From Candidatus Eiseniibacteriota bacterium (GTDB taxonomy: Bacteria > Eisenbacteria > RBG-16-71-46 > JAGVPR01): a stretch of 16,109 nt of DNA. Location: contig JAGVPR010000328.1 of the NCBI GenBank assembly GCA_020052115.1, forward strand, positions 1 to 16,109. Reading direction: 5' to 3'. The notes under the pieces are model-generated. The model ran no database searches and was not told where the DNA came from. It worked only from the letters and a program-made list of their open reading frames with translations. Of the stretch, positions 1 through 8,160 are shown in pieces (within the stretch, counting starts at the first letter, position 1; the number at the start of each line of letters is the position of its first letter). A program made the translations under genes and the position numbers.

Positions 1-2635
1 CCACGCTCGCCGTGCTGTCGGGCACGCTGACGCCGCCGCCCCCAGATCGCAGCGTGGCGGCCAGCTCCCGCGCCGCTCCGCGACCGAGGTTCACGAACGT
101 CAGGGTGAGGTCCGCGGTCTCTCCCGCCTCCAGTATCCCGTTGTCGTTGGCCGTTCCGACCGTGTCGTTGACCGCAACCTGCATGAGTTGCGTCTCCGGC
201 CCCTGCACGGTGAAGTACACCGGCTCCGTCCAGGTCGTCCCGGAGGTCATGGTCACGGTGAGCGGGATCTCCACGAGATCCCCGGTCGCCGCCTCGATCT
301 CGACGGTGAACGGCGTCGCCGCGGTGCCCGTGTCTCCTGCGTCCACCGGCGTCAGCGTCGTGCTGCCCTGAACCACCGTCGCGTGCGGGTCCCCGCTCGT
401 CAGTGTCGCCGCGACCGCCCCGGTGGACGCCGTCCCGCGATTGCGCACGGTCAGCGTGAGACTCACGGTCTCGCCCGGATTCGCCGCGCCGTCGCCGTTG
501 CCGAGAGGATCCGCGAGGGCGATTTCCTCAACGATCAGGTAGGCCGTGCTCGCCGGCGCACCCGTCACGGTGACCGTGCTCTGCCTCGGAACATAGTCGT
601 GTTTCGAAGCCGTCACGTTGAGCGTGCCGAGAGAATCCGGTTTGACCGCCAGGGTCGCGACGCCCGAGGAGTTCGTCGTGCCCACGATGAAGACGTCTCC
701 GGGCTTGTAGGCGCACACACGCGCGCCCGGCACCGGCGCCCCGCTGCTTGTCACGGTGACCTGGAGACTTGTCTGCCCCAGGCTCATCGTCGTCGCATGG
801 CTGGTAACGAGCGTCTTCGGCTTGCTGGTCCAGATCTCCATCTCCGGCTCTCCCAGGAGGATCTGCGTGAACTGGGTCCAGCGGTCGGCGTTGTCGCGGT
901 ACTCCGCCACGGGCACGAAGGGCTCGTTGGCCAAATGGAACGCCTCGCCGAGGTGATAGGCGCCCTCCTGGTAGATGACCTTGAAGAACTCGAGCTGATA
1001 GGGGAAGGACGTGCTCGGGAAGTCGAGGTCCGTCGAGCCGATGACGGCCAGAGCCCCGCCGTTCGCGTTCGCGAGGAAGGCCTCGCCGATGCAGTTGTAG
1101 TCCACGGCGGCGGAAGCGCAGTTCAGCGCATACAGGATGGCCGTTCGATCGCCGTTCGTAAGGGCCACGGCATCCTCGTTCGTGAGGCGGTCGTTGGCCG
1201 CCTCGCCCCCGACCGCCATCGTGTTGCGGTATCCATGCCCCACGTGGAGCCAGAGGTTGTACCCGGCGTTCATGCTGTCCAGGACGGCCCCCCGGGTCTC
1301 TTTGAAGCTGCCGGGATAGGCGTAGTAGTTCTCGTACAAGCGGCACTTGCGAATCGTTTCCGGCACGAGGGAGAACGTCGAATCCGCGAGCTTTGCGCCG
1401 TCCACGGAGATCGGCATGCCCTGCGTCCACTCCGACGGGAACAGCACCTCGGCCATTGTCATAATCCGATCGAGATGCACGGTCGGCGGGTTGGATTCGT
1501 AGGTGATGACCTTCTGCACCATCGTCTCCGCGGCCGTCAGGTCGGCGGCCGGCAGGCGCCCGGCGTAGACGTCGGGCAGAAGATCCACGCTGTCGCCCGG
1601 CGCGGAATCGGAGAAGTACTCCGGCGGCTCCCCGAAGAGGGCGTCTCCGTCGTCGTTCCAGTTCCCGTCGAGCGCGCTGTAGTACAGGTCAGTCGCTAGA
1701 TATTGCTTGTTGAAGAACCGTGTCCACGCGTAGCGGACCGGGATTTTATCGGTGTCGGCGCCGATGAGGACCCACCGTGCGCCCCAGAACTGATAGGCAT
1801 CCCGAGCAAAGCGCCGAACCCGGTCCGGAAGATCCACGCCCTCGGAATAGTGCTCGCGGATCCAGGACAGGGTTCGGATCGTCGTTCGAACCCCCTTCTT
1901 CATCTTCCACTCGACGAGGGGCTGGAACGCGGAAGCGAACTCGTCGGGGCAGACGATCACGTAGTCCACAGCACTCCCCTGCGTCGAGGGCACATCGGTC
2001 GGAGCGAACCCGAGCGACGCGTCGTCATGCCGGGCTTCGGGAGACACGTCCGGCGGCGACAGCGCTTCGGACCGCTCGAGCGCCGCGGGCGTCAAGTGGA
2101 CGACCAACTCGGAGCGCGTCGCCAGCGACAGGTCTCCTGTCGAGGGTATGACCCTGAGCGGATAGACGACGAACATCGCGAGTCGCCGCCCGCGAGACAT
2201 CCCGATTCCCACGAACTCGGCCTGCACGGAGGGGTGGAGCGCATCACCTGCGTAGATCTCGGCCTCGGGCGTTCCCGGCTCGAACGGATCCATGGACGCG
2301 GGCCACGGCTTGAGCCCCGGCGAAAAGGGATGCTCGGAAATCACGAGCAGCTCGAAGCGGGCGACGTCCTGACCTCGAGGCAGCTCGATCGAAACGGGAA
2401 GCGCCGGGACCTCCGGCGATCCTGCCGGTCCGGAGGGGACCGTTCCGGGAAGCGAGTAGCGCGCCCCTGCGGAGAGCTTCTCGACGCGCAGATCTCCCGC
2501 CGAGAAGATGATCTCCTTCGTGAGCGTGGGCCCGGCCGGCTGCACGACCCCGGTCGGAACGACGAGAAGCGCTAGAACCAGAGCCGCCTCTGCCAGGCGG
2601 CGCGAGGGCCCCCTCCAAGTCCGACAAAACATCAT
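1..2635 (-). CDS. Secreted gingipain-like (peptidase family C25) cysteine protease, C-terminus cut by window edge
   Basis: This is an 878-codon open frame with no stop before the left edge. Start: two consecutive ATGs (2635 and 2632) follow GGAGGGGA, and the second has the better spacing. A basic, then hydrophobic N-terminus (about residues 1-36, core ALVLALLVVP) looks like a signal peptide. Residues ~60-200 resemble a C25 propeptide region. The catalytic domain spans ~222-598: it opens with DYVIVCPDEF, holds the His in HVGHGYRN (His467) and the Cys in YALNCASAA (Cys506), and ends near EPEMEIW. The His-Cys order and ~40-residue separation fit family C25. An Ig/carboxypeptidase-regulatory-like domain (~600-690) follows, then two related CARDB-like domains opening with GNGDGAANPGE (~698) and ANDNGILEAGE (~815). 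Family knowledge: C25 enzymes are secreted endopeptidases, often with C-terminal sorting domains. Any such tail lies outside the window. Substrate is unknown. It appears monocistronic here and is divergent from the zinc-ribbon gene. Confidence 0.9.
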   Translation of the reverse strand, partial: MMFCRTWRGPSRRLAEAALVLALLVVPTGVVQPAGPTLTKEIIFSAGDLRVEKLSAGARYSLPGTVPSGPAGSPEVPALPVSIELPRGQDVARFELLVISEHPFSPGLKPWPASMDPFEPGTPEAEIYAGDALHPSVQAEFVGIGMSRGRRLAMFVVYPLRVIPSTGDLSLATRSELVVHLTPAALERSEALSPPDVSPEARHDDASLGFAPTDVPSTQGSAVDYVIVCPDEFASAFQPLVEWKMKKGVRTTIRTLSWIREHYSEGVDLPDRVRRFARDAYQFWGARWVLIGADTDKIPVRYAWTRFFNKQYLATDLYYSALDGNWNDDGDALFGEPPEYFSDSAPGDSVDLLPDVYAGRLPAADLTAAETMVQKVITYESNPPTVHLDRIMTMAEVLFPSEWTQGMPISVDGAKLADSTFSLVPETIRKCRLYENYYAYPGSFKETRGAVLDSMNAGYNLWLHVGHGYRNTMAVGGEAANDRLTNEDAVALTNGDRTAILYALNCASAAVDYNCIGEAFLANANGGALAVIGSTDLDFPSTSFPYQLEFFKVIYQEGAYHLGEAFHLANEPFVPVAEYRDNADRWTQFTQILLGEPEMEIWTSKPKTLVTSHATTMSLGQTSLQVTVTSSGAPVPGARVCAYKPGDVFIVGTTNSSGVATLAVKPDSLGTLNVTASKHDYVPRQSTVTVTGAPASTAYLIVEEIALADPLGNGDGAANPGETVSLTLTVRNRGTASTGAVAATLTSGDPHATVVQGSTTLTPVDAGDTGTAATPFTVEIEAATGDLVEIPLTVTMTSGTTWTEPVYFTVQGPETQLMQVAVNDTVGTANDNGILEAGETADLTLTFVNLGRGAARELAATLRSGGGGVSVPDSTASV

Positions 2636-2821
2636 TCCCCTCCTCGAGGTGGCAGCGGGACCGGCCCCATGCCGGAAGATGCCGAGATCATACCGGCGGG
2701 CGACGCGAAGTCGCCGCGCGGACGAAGATACCACGAGTCCTGTAGCAGTGGCGCAGCGGTACCTCTTAGATGGTGCGGTGGGAGGTCACTGACTCCTCAC
2801 GACCGGCGAACCGTGTCTGCA

Positions 2822-2850
2822 AGTCTATCTGCGCGCCTATTTGCTGTCAA
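2822..2850 (-). promoter_or_regulatory. Promoter for the C25 protease gene (sigma70-type)
   Basis: On the minus strand, TTGACA (2850-2845, perfect -35) is followed by a 17-nt spacer and TAGACT (2827-2822, 4 of 6 matches to TATAAT). Transcription would begin near 2815, leaving a leader of about 180 nt before the start codon. Confidence 0.6.
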
Positions 2851-2867
2851 TCCCGCGGCCTGCGGGA
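2851..2867. repeat. Short inverted repeat between two divergent promoters
   Basis: TCCCGC (2851-2856) and GCGGGA (2862-2867) form a perfect 6-bp inverted repeat around a 5-nt centre. It begins directly next to the minus-strand -35 box and lies ~22 nt upstream of the plus-strand -35 box. It could be an operator for a shared regulator, but in GC-rich DNA it could also be chance. Confidence 0.3.
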
Positions 2868-2889
2868 ACCGCGCACCGGCCGCTCCGGT

Positions 2890-2918
2890 TTGACACTCCG
2901 GTAGGCGTCTGCTAGCGT
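2890..2918 (+). promoter_or_regulatory. Promoter for the exported zinc-ribbon gene
   Basis: TTGACA (2890-2895) is followed by a 17-nt spacer and TAGCGT (2913-2918). The -35 is perfect and the -10 is weak (3 of 6). Transcription would start near 2925, about 60 nt before the GTG start codon. Confidence 0.5.
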
Positions 2919-2984
2919 CTTGTCGACCCGGGACGGCATCGAATCGCCGCTCCACACTCACGAATCTTCGGCCGGAGGTCTTCG

Positions 2985-3908
2985 GTGCTCCAGCGGTCAT
3001 CCCCCGTCCATCCCCGGATTGCGCTGGCCTCTCTTTTCGTCGTCCTCGCAGTCGTCATGGTCGCCACGGGGGTCTCGGCACAGGCGTTTCGGGATTACAA
3101 GGACCTGAAGCCTTCCGACATCGTGCAGGTCGAAACCGACCTGCTCGGCGCCTACGTCCGGACGATCCTCCCCCAGTGCGGGGACCGCGCCGCAGCCCTG
3201 GAGGCGGTTCTCTACATGGTCTCGGAGCGGGACATGATCGCTCTGGGGATGGACCGCTATTTCCCGCTAGACCAGATCGAAGGCATCACGGCCTCGGACG
3301 CGGTTGACGACTCGCTCGCGCGCGGTTTCTTCGCCATCAGCCGGGCGTATGCCGCCGCTGCCGGTCCGGCCTCCTACGCCGACACGACCGGAGCGCTGAA
3401 CCTCTTCCACCGCCGGATCGAGGAGTCGCCCGGGGTCGGGGGCATTCCCGTGCCGTTTTCCACGTTTGCGGCGATCCGCTTCGGCCGCGATGCGCTGGCG
3501 GCCGCCCGTGCTTCAGGGCGGAACGAAGCAGCCGCCGATGACGCGTTCCTGCGATACGTCGGGGAGATCACGCGGCGGTACATGGACGCCCGGACAACGC
3601 TCCGGAAGCGGCACCAGGCGGAGGTTCGGAACGAGGACTGGGTGCTGGCTCGCTTGCGCTGTGCGGAGTGCGGCGCTCAAGACTGGGACGCGGGAGCCCT
3701 CTTCATGAAGATCAAGAAGGGCACGTCGAACTACCACCACACTCGCGACCTCACCTGCCGGAAGTGCGGCTCCGTCCTGACCTGGGATTATCTGCTGCCG
3801 AGCTATACGATCATGAACCAGCTGGGGACGGCACGGCTGCCGGGCGAGCCGCCCGACTCGACCGCGCCCGCCGACAGCGGACCGGGGACCGAACGGCAGG
3901 CAGAGTAG
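2985..3908 (+). CDS. Exported or membrane-anchored zinc-ribbon protein of unknown function
   Basis: A 307-residue protein. The GTG start is fixed by GGAGG at 2974-2978 with a 6-nt spacer. The N-terminus has basic residues, a hydrophobic segment (about 13-30) and a possible signal-peptidase site after VSA, so the body should lie outside the cytoplasm, either free or anchored. Residues ~35-215 are mainly helical with no family I recognise. The C-terminal part has two CxxC pairs (Cys226/Cys229 in CAECG and Cys258/Cys261 in CRKCG) spaced like a zinc ribbon, followed by an acidic, proline-rich tail. Zinc ribbons are mostly cytoplasmic, so one behind an export signal is odd; the cysteines could form disulfides instead. 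It stands alone behind its own promoter, divergent from the C25 peptidase. Function is not assignable. Confidence 0.8.
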   Translation: MLQRSSPVHPRIALASLFVVLAVVMVATGVSAQAFRDYKDLKPSDIVQVETDLLGAYVRTILPQCGDRAAALEAVLYMVSERDMIALGMDRYFPLDQIEGITASDAVDDSLARGFFAISRAYAAAAGPASYADTTGALNLFHRRIEESPGVGGIPVPFSTFAAIRFGRDALAAARASGRNEAAADDAFLRYVGEITRRYMDARTTLRKRHQAEVRNEDWVLARLRCAECGAQDWDAGALFMKIKKGTSNYHHTRDLTCRKCGSVLTWDYLLPSYTIMNQLGTARLPGEPPDSTAPADSGPGTERQAE

Positions 3909-4229
3909 AGCGCGATGCCCGTGAGGGGACGCGGGCAAGCCGCCTCGACGGCCCGGCCGAGTTTCTCCGAGAAGGACCTTGACCGGGGTCACGCGCGGCG
4001 CGACACTTGATCGCGAATGGTTGAGGCCGCTCTGTTTGTATCGTAGCCCGGCAAGCCTGAGGCTAGGCTGATAGGCCAATGGGCGCGTCCAATGGTCTCA
4101 CGATGCAGGACTACGTACCGACGGAGCGCCTCTTTTTGTTGACCCCTCAGTGAGACGCCGCGCCCGGTGGAAAACCGAGCGCGGCGTCCGCTTGTTACCG
4201 GTTTGCCGCGGCGATCCGCGGCTCGCCGA
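3909..4229. other. Convergent intergenic region
   Basis: These 321 bases separate the 3' ends of the zinc-ribbon gene (plus) and the metzincin gene (minus). The only clear structure is the strong hairpin at 4154-4188. A T5 run at 4132-4136 is not preceded by a good stem. I see no gene here. Confidence 0.6.
4154..4188. terminator. Strong GC hairpin between convergent genes, probable bidirectional terminator
   Basis: GACGCCGCGC (4154-4163) pairs perfectly with GCGCGGCGTC (4179-4188), a 10-bp stem. An additional inner CGGT/ACCG pairing closes an A-rich loop. It sits about 40 nt past the metzincin stop and 245 nt past the zinc-ribbon stop. Neither side has a real T-tract, so it is not a textbook intrinsic terminator, but its position fits transcription ending or 3'-end protection. 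Confidence 0.5.
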
Positions 4230-7200
4230 TCACTTCAACATCATCATCTTCTCGTTCTTCACGGCCGACCCGGCCCTCAGACGATAGAAGTACACGCCGC
4301 TGCCCAGGGCCTCGCCCGCATCGCTGCGGCCGTCCCAATCAACGGAGTGGAACCCGGCAGGGCTGTGACCGTTCACGAGCGTCCGGACCCTGTGGCCCGA
4401 CAGATCGAACACCTCGATCTTCACGTCGGCCCCGGCAGCCGGAACCTCGTAGCGGATCGTCGTGAGCGGATTGAAGGGGTTCGGCTCGTTCTGGCGCAGC
4501 GCCAGAGCCTCCGGAATCGGCAGACCGCCCTCCGCGGCGGTCGTGGAGACCGTGACCGAGAGGTCGTAGACCGCGGCCGCCGTCACGTCAGCGGAGCCGT
4601 GCTTCACGGCGACGAAGATGTACCATCCGGTCTCCGCGGGCGAGAAGCTCCCGTTCTCGTTTCCACCGGCGGCCGCCGCATCCAGGAAGTACTCCGCCGT
4701 GTACGAGGCGAACGATGTCAGCGACGGCGCATGAGCCGCCACGGCCAGATCCGCCCCACCCGCGACGTTCGTGAGGTCCACCTGGTACGTGGTGCCGTTC
4801 TCCACGTAGATCTCGAATACGGAGATCAGCCGCCCGGCCGCGAGCGTCTCGCCGCCCCAGACCGCCGGCACTGCGGAGATGTGCGCCGGCGCGCTGTCGG
4901 CGGCGTCCACGTCGCAATTCGACGCGCCGCCGCTGTAATGGATCATCGCCGGGTAGTAGTTCGTGCCCCCGGTCCAGTACGGCCCGCCGGCGTAGTCCGT
5001 CTGGCCGGCGAGCTGCCCGCTTCCGCTGAAGAACACGCTGTAGCCTGACTCGGGGCCGGAATAGTCGGAATAGACGGCGAGATCGTAGTCATCCCCCGCC
5101 CCTTCCGGACAGATCGCCGCGGCCCACGCATAGCCGCTGGCTCCCGCGTACTGGTAGCCGTCGGAGTTCGGGTAGGCACCGCTCCCCCAAGCGGGGGGTG
5201 CCGGCCGCGAGACAGGCGTCTCGTCGGCGATCACGAGGGGCGACCACACGAACTGCCGCTCGAAGTAGTTGTCCCCCTCGTTTCCCTCGACCACCTGGGC
5301 ATCCTGATCGTTCAGCCATCCCAGCGTGTGCCGTCCGCCGCGAATGGCCAGCGTGCCGAGGTTCAGTAGGACATAGCGTCCGCCGGCCCCGATCGCGGGC
5401 CAGTTGCTCCAACCCACCCAGCCGCCGTCCACGTAGAGGTTCGTGTTGTTGAGCGGAGCGGCGTTGAATCCGTCGTTGATTCCCGTGAGATTGAAGTGCG
5501 TGTTGTTCACGTTGCCGTCGAGCTGCGCGGGCAGGTGGACGTTTCCGTCCACAGCGGTGGCGTCGTTGCGCGGCACCAGCGGATAGTCCCACCCGAAGGC
5601 GTAGTCCGGCCTCAGATTCGGCGGAGAGACCCGGACGGTCAGCTGGTACGTGTCCGCAAGGCCGAGGTCGGCGCTGCCGGTCTTGAAGACCACGAGGCCG
5701 TACCAGCCCGTCGCCGGGATGTTGTACGAGAGCATCTCGTTGCTCCCGCCGCCGGAGGAGTTCGCGAAGGCCACGTAATCGCTCTTGCTGTAGTGGATGC
5801 CCGTACTGCTGTAGAGCGCGATCCCGAGGTTGGCGGTGCCGCTCAGGTTCTCGAGAAGGACGTCCCAGTAGCCCGTGGTGCCGAAATAGAACTCCTGGAC
5901 GTTGACGATGTCGTAGGCGTTGAGCGTGTAGGGGCCCAGCGCAGTCGCCGGCGTGAAGAACGAGCCGAGGCTCGCGCTGTACTGCACGTAGAAGCCGTTG
6001 TTCGTCCCGCCCCAGAGATTGACGCCGGTCCAGCGGCTGATGGCGGTGCCGCCGCCGGTGTTTCCGTTGACGAGGACGAAATCGCTGGCCCCGCTTCCCC
6101 ATGCCGACGAGGCCTCGAAAGTGTCGAACCCGTTCAAGGCGGAGGGCGCGTCGTTGTGGATCCGCATGTCGAAGTCATCATTCGAATCGTACGGGATCAT
6201 CCCGACGCAACCCCACCACGTGCCGCCAAGGTTGAATTCGAAGCCGTCGCAGTTCGGGTAGGTGAGCGATCCGGGTGCCGGAGGCGTCGAGCGGAAGACG
6301 GGCACGTGGTCCGCGAGCACGTACGGCGACCAGACGTACTGAGCCCGGAAGACGTTGTCACTCTCGTTGGACTCAAGCGCCAGGTTGGCAACGTCCATAT
6401 CCTCGCGCAGGGTGTGCCGCCCGCCGCGGATGTAGGTGCCGAGGTTCGTCCAGAGCCCATAGGTGGCCCCGGCTCCCCAGGTTCCGTCCCACGAGAGGCC
6501 CCATGCATAGGAATCGTCGAGGTAGATCGAGTTGTCGCCGTGAGGCGAGGCGCAGTCGCTCCCGTTGTTCGTCATCGCCGCGTTGATGTAGCTCGCGGTG
6601 TTGCCGGTGAGCGTGCCGGGAAGAGGCGCGTAGGCCCCGGTCGCGTCGGCCGTGTTGCGCGGCACGAGCGCCCAGTACCACCCCGCGGGAGTCCCGGCAG
6701 TGAAGTTGACACGAGAGTGCGGGTACATCCACTCCGCGCCGTACTGGTCGTCGATGTCCAGCGTCCGGTTGTGCGTGTCGCCGTTGGCGCCGTACCCGTA
6801 CATCGTGTTGTCGCTGTCGCTGGCGCCGTACATATCCAGGAGCCCGATCGTGTGTCCCTCTTCATGGGTGCCGATGTGCCCCACGTCCATCGAGCCCGCG
6901 GCGCCGGCGGCACTCCAGGTGTAGTGCTGCGCGTTGAACGCGATGTCGGCGTGCACGATGTCGGCGCCGATGTACCACCATGTCGCGACGGCGATGGTGC
7001 CCGGGCTCCATCCGCTGTTCGCCCAGTACCGGCAGTTCACGCCGTCGTTCGCGGTCGTTGCGACGGCCGTGCCCCCGCCGTAGCTGGTCGTGAGCCCTGA
7101 GGCGCACTCCCACGCGCCGTAGCCGGCGATGAGCGCGTCACGGGTGGCGTCGAAGGTGTTCCCCGGCGCGCCCCCGTTGTTGAGGAACCAGGTAAACGGA

Positions 7201-7550
7201 AGCCCGCCGCCGGGCCACCTCTGCCCCGAGTAGTTGTAGTAGATGTCGTGCGCGAAGCCGTTGCTCCAGCTTCCGCCCGACCACACGTACACGTTTCCGC
7301 TCCACGTGGCCGGTGCCGTCACGCGCACACCGCCCGCGATCAGGGCGATGGGATTCACATTCACGGGGCCCGGGAACTGGACGATGTCGGCAAGCGACCC
7401 GAAGCCGGTCCCGGTGATGTCCACAGTGGCGCCGGTGTTCGCCGTTCCCTTGAACGGCTGGACGTTGGTGATCACGGGAACGGCGCCGGCCGGCGCCGCG
7501 AGTATCAGAATGGCGGCTGAAGCCGCCCACTTCCATGCCTGGCGGTTCAT
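4230..7550 (-). CDS. Large secreted metzincin-type metalloprotease with IPT/TIG domain, tandem repeats and FlgD/T9SS-like sorting tail
   Basis: A 1106-residue protein. The ATG at 7550 has AAGGAGG and a 6-nt spacer. Signal peptide ~1-23 (ends APAGA). Residues ~24-104 form an IPT/TIG Ig-like domain. The protease domain (~105-280) contains HEEGHTIGLLD: His229, Glu230 and His233, with Asp239 in the place of the usual third His, and a Met-turn candidate at Met250 (DNTMYGYG). This is the HExxHxxGxxD form known from snapalysin (M7) among metzincins. Two related ~363-residue units follow (from ~291 and ~654), each a CARDB-like part and a beta-rich part. The C-terminus (~1012-1106) is a FlgD-Ig/T9SS-type tail with NEPNPFNP, LSGHRVRTL and SGVYFYRL, which in related proteins directs secretion or surface anchoring. 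It is last in a three-gene operon, 39 nt after the previous gene. Substrate is unknown. Confidence 0.88.
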   Translation of the reverse strand: MNRQAWKWAASAAILILAAPAGAVPVITNVQPFKGTANTGATVDITGTGFGSLADIVQFPGPVNVNPIALIAGGVRVTAPATWSGNVYVWSGGSWSNGFAHDIYYNYSGQRWPGGGLPFTWFLNNGGAPGNTFDATRDALIAGYGAWECASGLTTSYGGGTAVATTANDGVNCRYWANSGWSPGTIAVATWWYIGADIVHADIAFNAQHYTWSAAGAAGSMDVGHIGTHEEGHTIGLLDMYGASDSDNTMYGYGANGDTHNRTLDIDDQYGAEWMYPHSRVNFTAGTPAGWYWALVPRNTADATGAYAPLPGTLTGNTASYINAAMTNNGSDCASPHGDNSIYLDDSYAWGLSWDGTWGAGATYGLWTNLGTYIRGGRHTLREDMDVANLALESNESDNVFRAQYVWSPYVLADHVPVFRSTPPAPGSLTYPNCDGFEFNLGGTWWGCVGMIPYDSNDDFDMRIHNDAPSALNGFDTFEASSAWGSGASDFVLVNGNTGGGTAISRWTGVNLWGGTNNGFYVQYSASLGSFFTPATALGPYTLNAYDIVNVQEFYFGTTGYWDVLLENLSGTANLGIALYSSTGIHYSKSDYVAFANSSGGGSNEMLSYNIPATGWYGLVVFKTGSADLGLADTYQLTVRVSPPNLRPDYAFGWDYPLVPRNDATAVDGNVHLPAQLDGNVNNTHFNLTGINDGFNAAPLNNTNLYVDGGWVGWSNWPAIGAGGRYVLLNLGTLAIRGGRHTLGWLNDQDAQVVEGNEGDNYFERQFVWSPLVIADETPVSRPAPPAWGSGAYPNSDGYQYAGASGYAWAAAICPEGAGDDYDLAVYSDYSGPESGYSVFFSGSGQLAGQTDYAGGPYWTGGTNYYPAMIHYSGGASNCDVDAADSAPAHISAVPAVWGGETLAAGRLISVFEIYVENGTTYQVDLTNVAGGADLAVAAHAPSLTSFASYTAEYFLDAAAAGGNENGSFSPAETGWYIFVAVKHGSADVTAAAVYDLSVTVSTTAAEGGLPIPEALALRQNEPNPFNPLTTIRYEVPAAGADVKIEVFDLSGHRVRTLVNGHSPAGFHSVDWDGRSDAGEALGSGVYFYRLRAGSAVKNEKMMMLK
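4536..6680 (-). repeat. Two tandem ~363-residue units within the metzincin protein
   Basis: Unit 1 starts near residue 291 and unit 2 near residue 654. Shared landmarks occur in the same order: LVPRN (295 and 658), IRGGRHTL, an ESNESDN / EGNEGDN segment, VWSP followed by AD and PV, and YPN.DG. Each unit ends in a beta-rich part containing GWY and a TGSADL/HGSADV-like segment. The duplication is visible mainly in protein sequence; nucleotide identity looks modest, so it is not recent. Confidence 0.7.
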
Positions 7551-7589
7551 GGCGATCCTCCTTCAAGGTCTCGGTCGGGAGCCGTGGCG

Positions 7590-8096
7590 TCAGCGCTGCG
7601 TGGAACGGATGGCGCGTTCGATGGAGGTCTTGAACGAGCCCAGATCCAGCGGCTCCTGCTTGAATCCGACGACCTTGTCGCCCATGACGGTGTACTTTCC
7701 TTGCTCGTCGTTGTAGACGCCGAGACGGCCCTCGCCGGAGGTCCAGAGGAACAGCACGGCGTCCTCCTTCTGGAGGAACACCGGCTGGTGCTCCTGCACC
7801 ATGCGCATCTCTCCGACCCCGCCGCCATTGACACGGAGATCGAGCTGGAGGCCCTTCGTCAGGCGTCCGCTCCCCTTCCATACCTCGTCCACGACGAACT
7901 TCACGTCCGTGACGATGATGCTCGAGGGCCCATCGAGCCAGTGGCTGTCGAGACCCTCCACATGGCCCCGCACGACGACCTCGGACTCCGTCGCCATGCG
8001 GTCCAGCGACCACTCAACTATTGCTGCCGGAGCGGGCGCGGCCCAGAGCGCGGCCGCCGCCAGGGCTCCCAGAAGAAGCGGATGCTTGAACGACAC
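7590..8096 (-). CDS. Exported protein of unknown function, metzincin-operon partner
   Basis: A 168-residue protein. GTG start at 8096, preceded by GGAGG with a 6-nt spacer. A signal peptide covers ~1-24 (ends PAPA). The mature part starts with a segment of the type LDRMATESEVVVRGHVEG, followed by SSIIVTDVKFVVDEVWKG, a pattern I associate with exported proteins encoded beside, or fused to, matrixin-like metalloproteases. That family link is from memory and needs a profile search. The middle is beta-rich (QPVFLQKEDAVLFLW), and the C-terminus is a short helix. No catalytic residues stand out. It lies 64 nt after the small helical gene and 39 nt before the protease, so all three are probably co-transcribed. 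A role as chaperone, propeptide or inhibitor of the protease is possible but only inferred from position. Confidence 0.8.
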   Translation of the reverse strand: MSFKHPLLLGALAAAALWAAPAPAAIVEWSLDRMATESEVVVRGHVEGLDSHWLDGPSSIIVTDVKFVVDEVWKGSGRLTKGLQLDLRVNGGGVGEMRMVQEHQPVFLQKEDAVLFLWTSGEGRLGVYNDEQGKYTVMGDKVVGFKQEPLDLGSFKTSIERAIRSTQR

Positions 8097-8160
8097 TACG
8101 CACCTCCTGATCTATGGCTTTCCGGCCGGCCCGAGAGAGGGCGCCGGCTGACGGTCGTCG

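Larger units (their letters stand above)
2636..2984. other. Divergent intergenic region between the C25 protease and the zinc-ribbon gene
   Basis: This 349-base gap holds no credible gene. It contains one promoter per strand, an inverted repeat between them, and a ~180-nt leader for the C25 gene. The leader carries a perfect 6-bp stem with a 5-nt loop at 2699-2715 (GGCGAC / GTCGCC). No known riboswitch was recognised in the leader. Confidence 0.6.

Noticed and set aside
188..1699. 503-codon open frame on the plus strand
   Set aside because: Antisense to the C25 peptidase, whose catalytic motifs and domains are continuous on the minus strand.
2743..2800. tRNA-like stretch with GTGGCGCAGCGGTA (D-arm-like) and AGGTCACTG
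   Set aside because: No acceptor stem, no closed anticodon arm and no GGTTCRA T-loop in the right place. At best a chance likeness or a very decayed remnant.
4131..4140. T-rich run (CTTTTTGTTG) as an intrinsic terminator for the zinc-ribbon gene
   Set aside because: No stable stem directly precedes it; the strong hairpin nearby is downstream of it.
5496..7100. 534-codon open frame on the plus strand
   Set aside because: Antisense to the metzincin gene; low-complexity Val/Arg/Gly composition with no recognisable domain.
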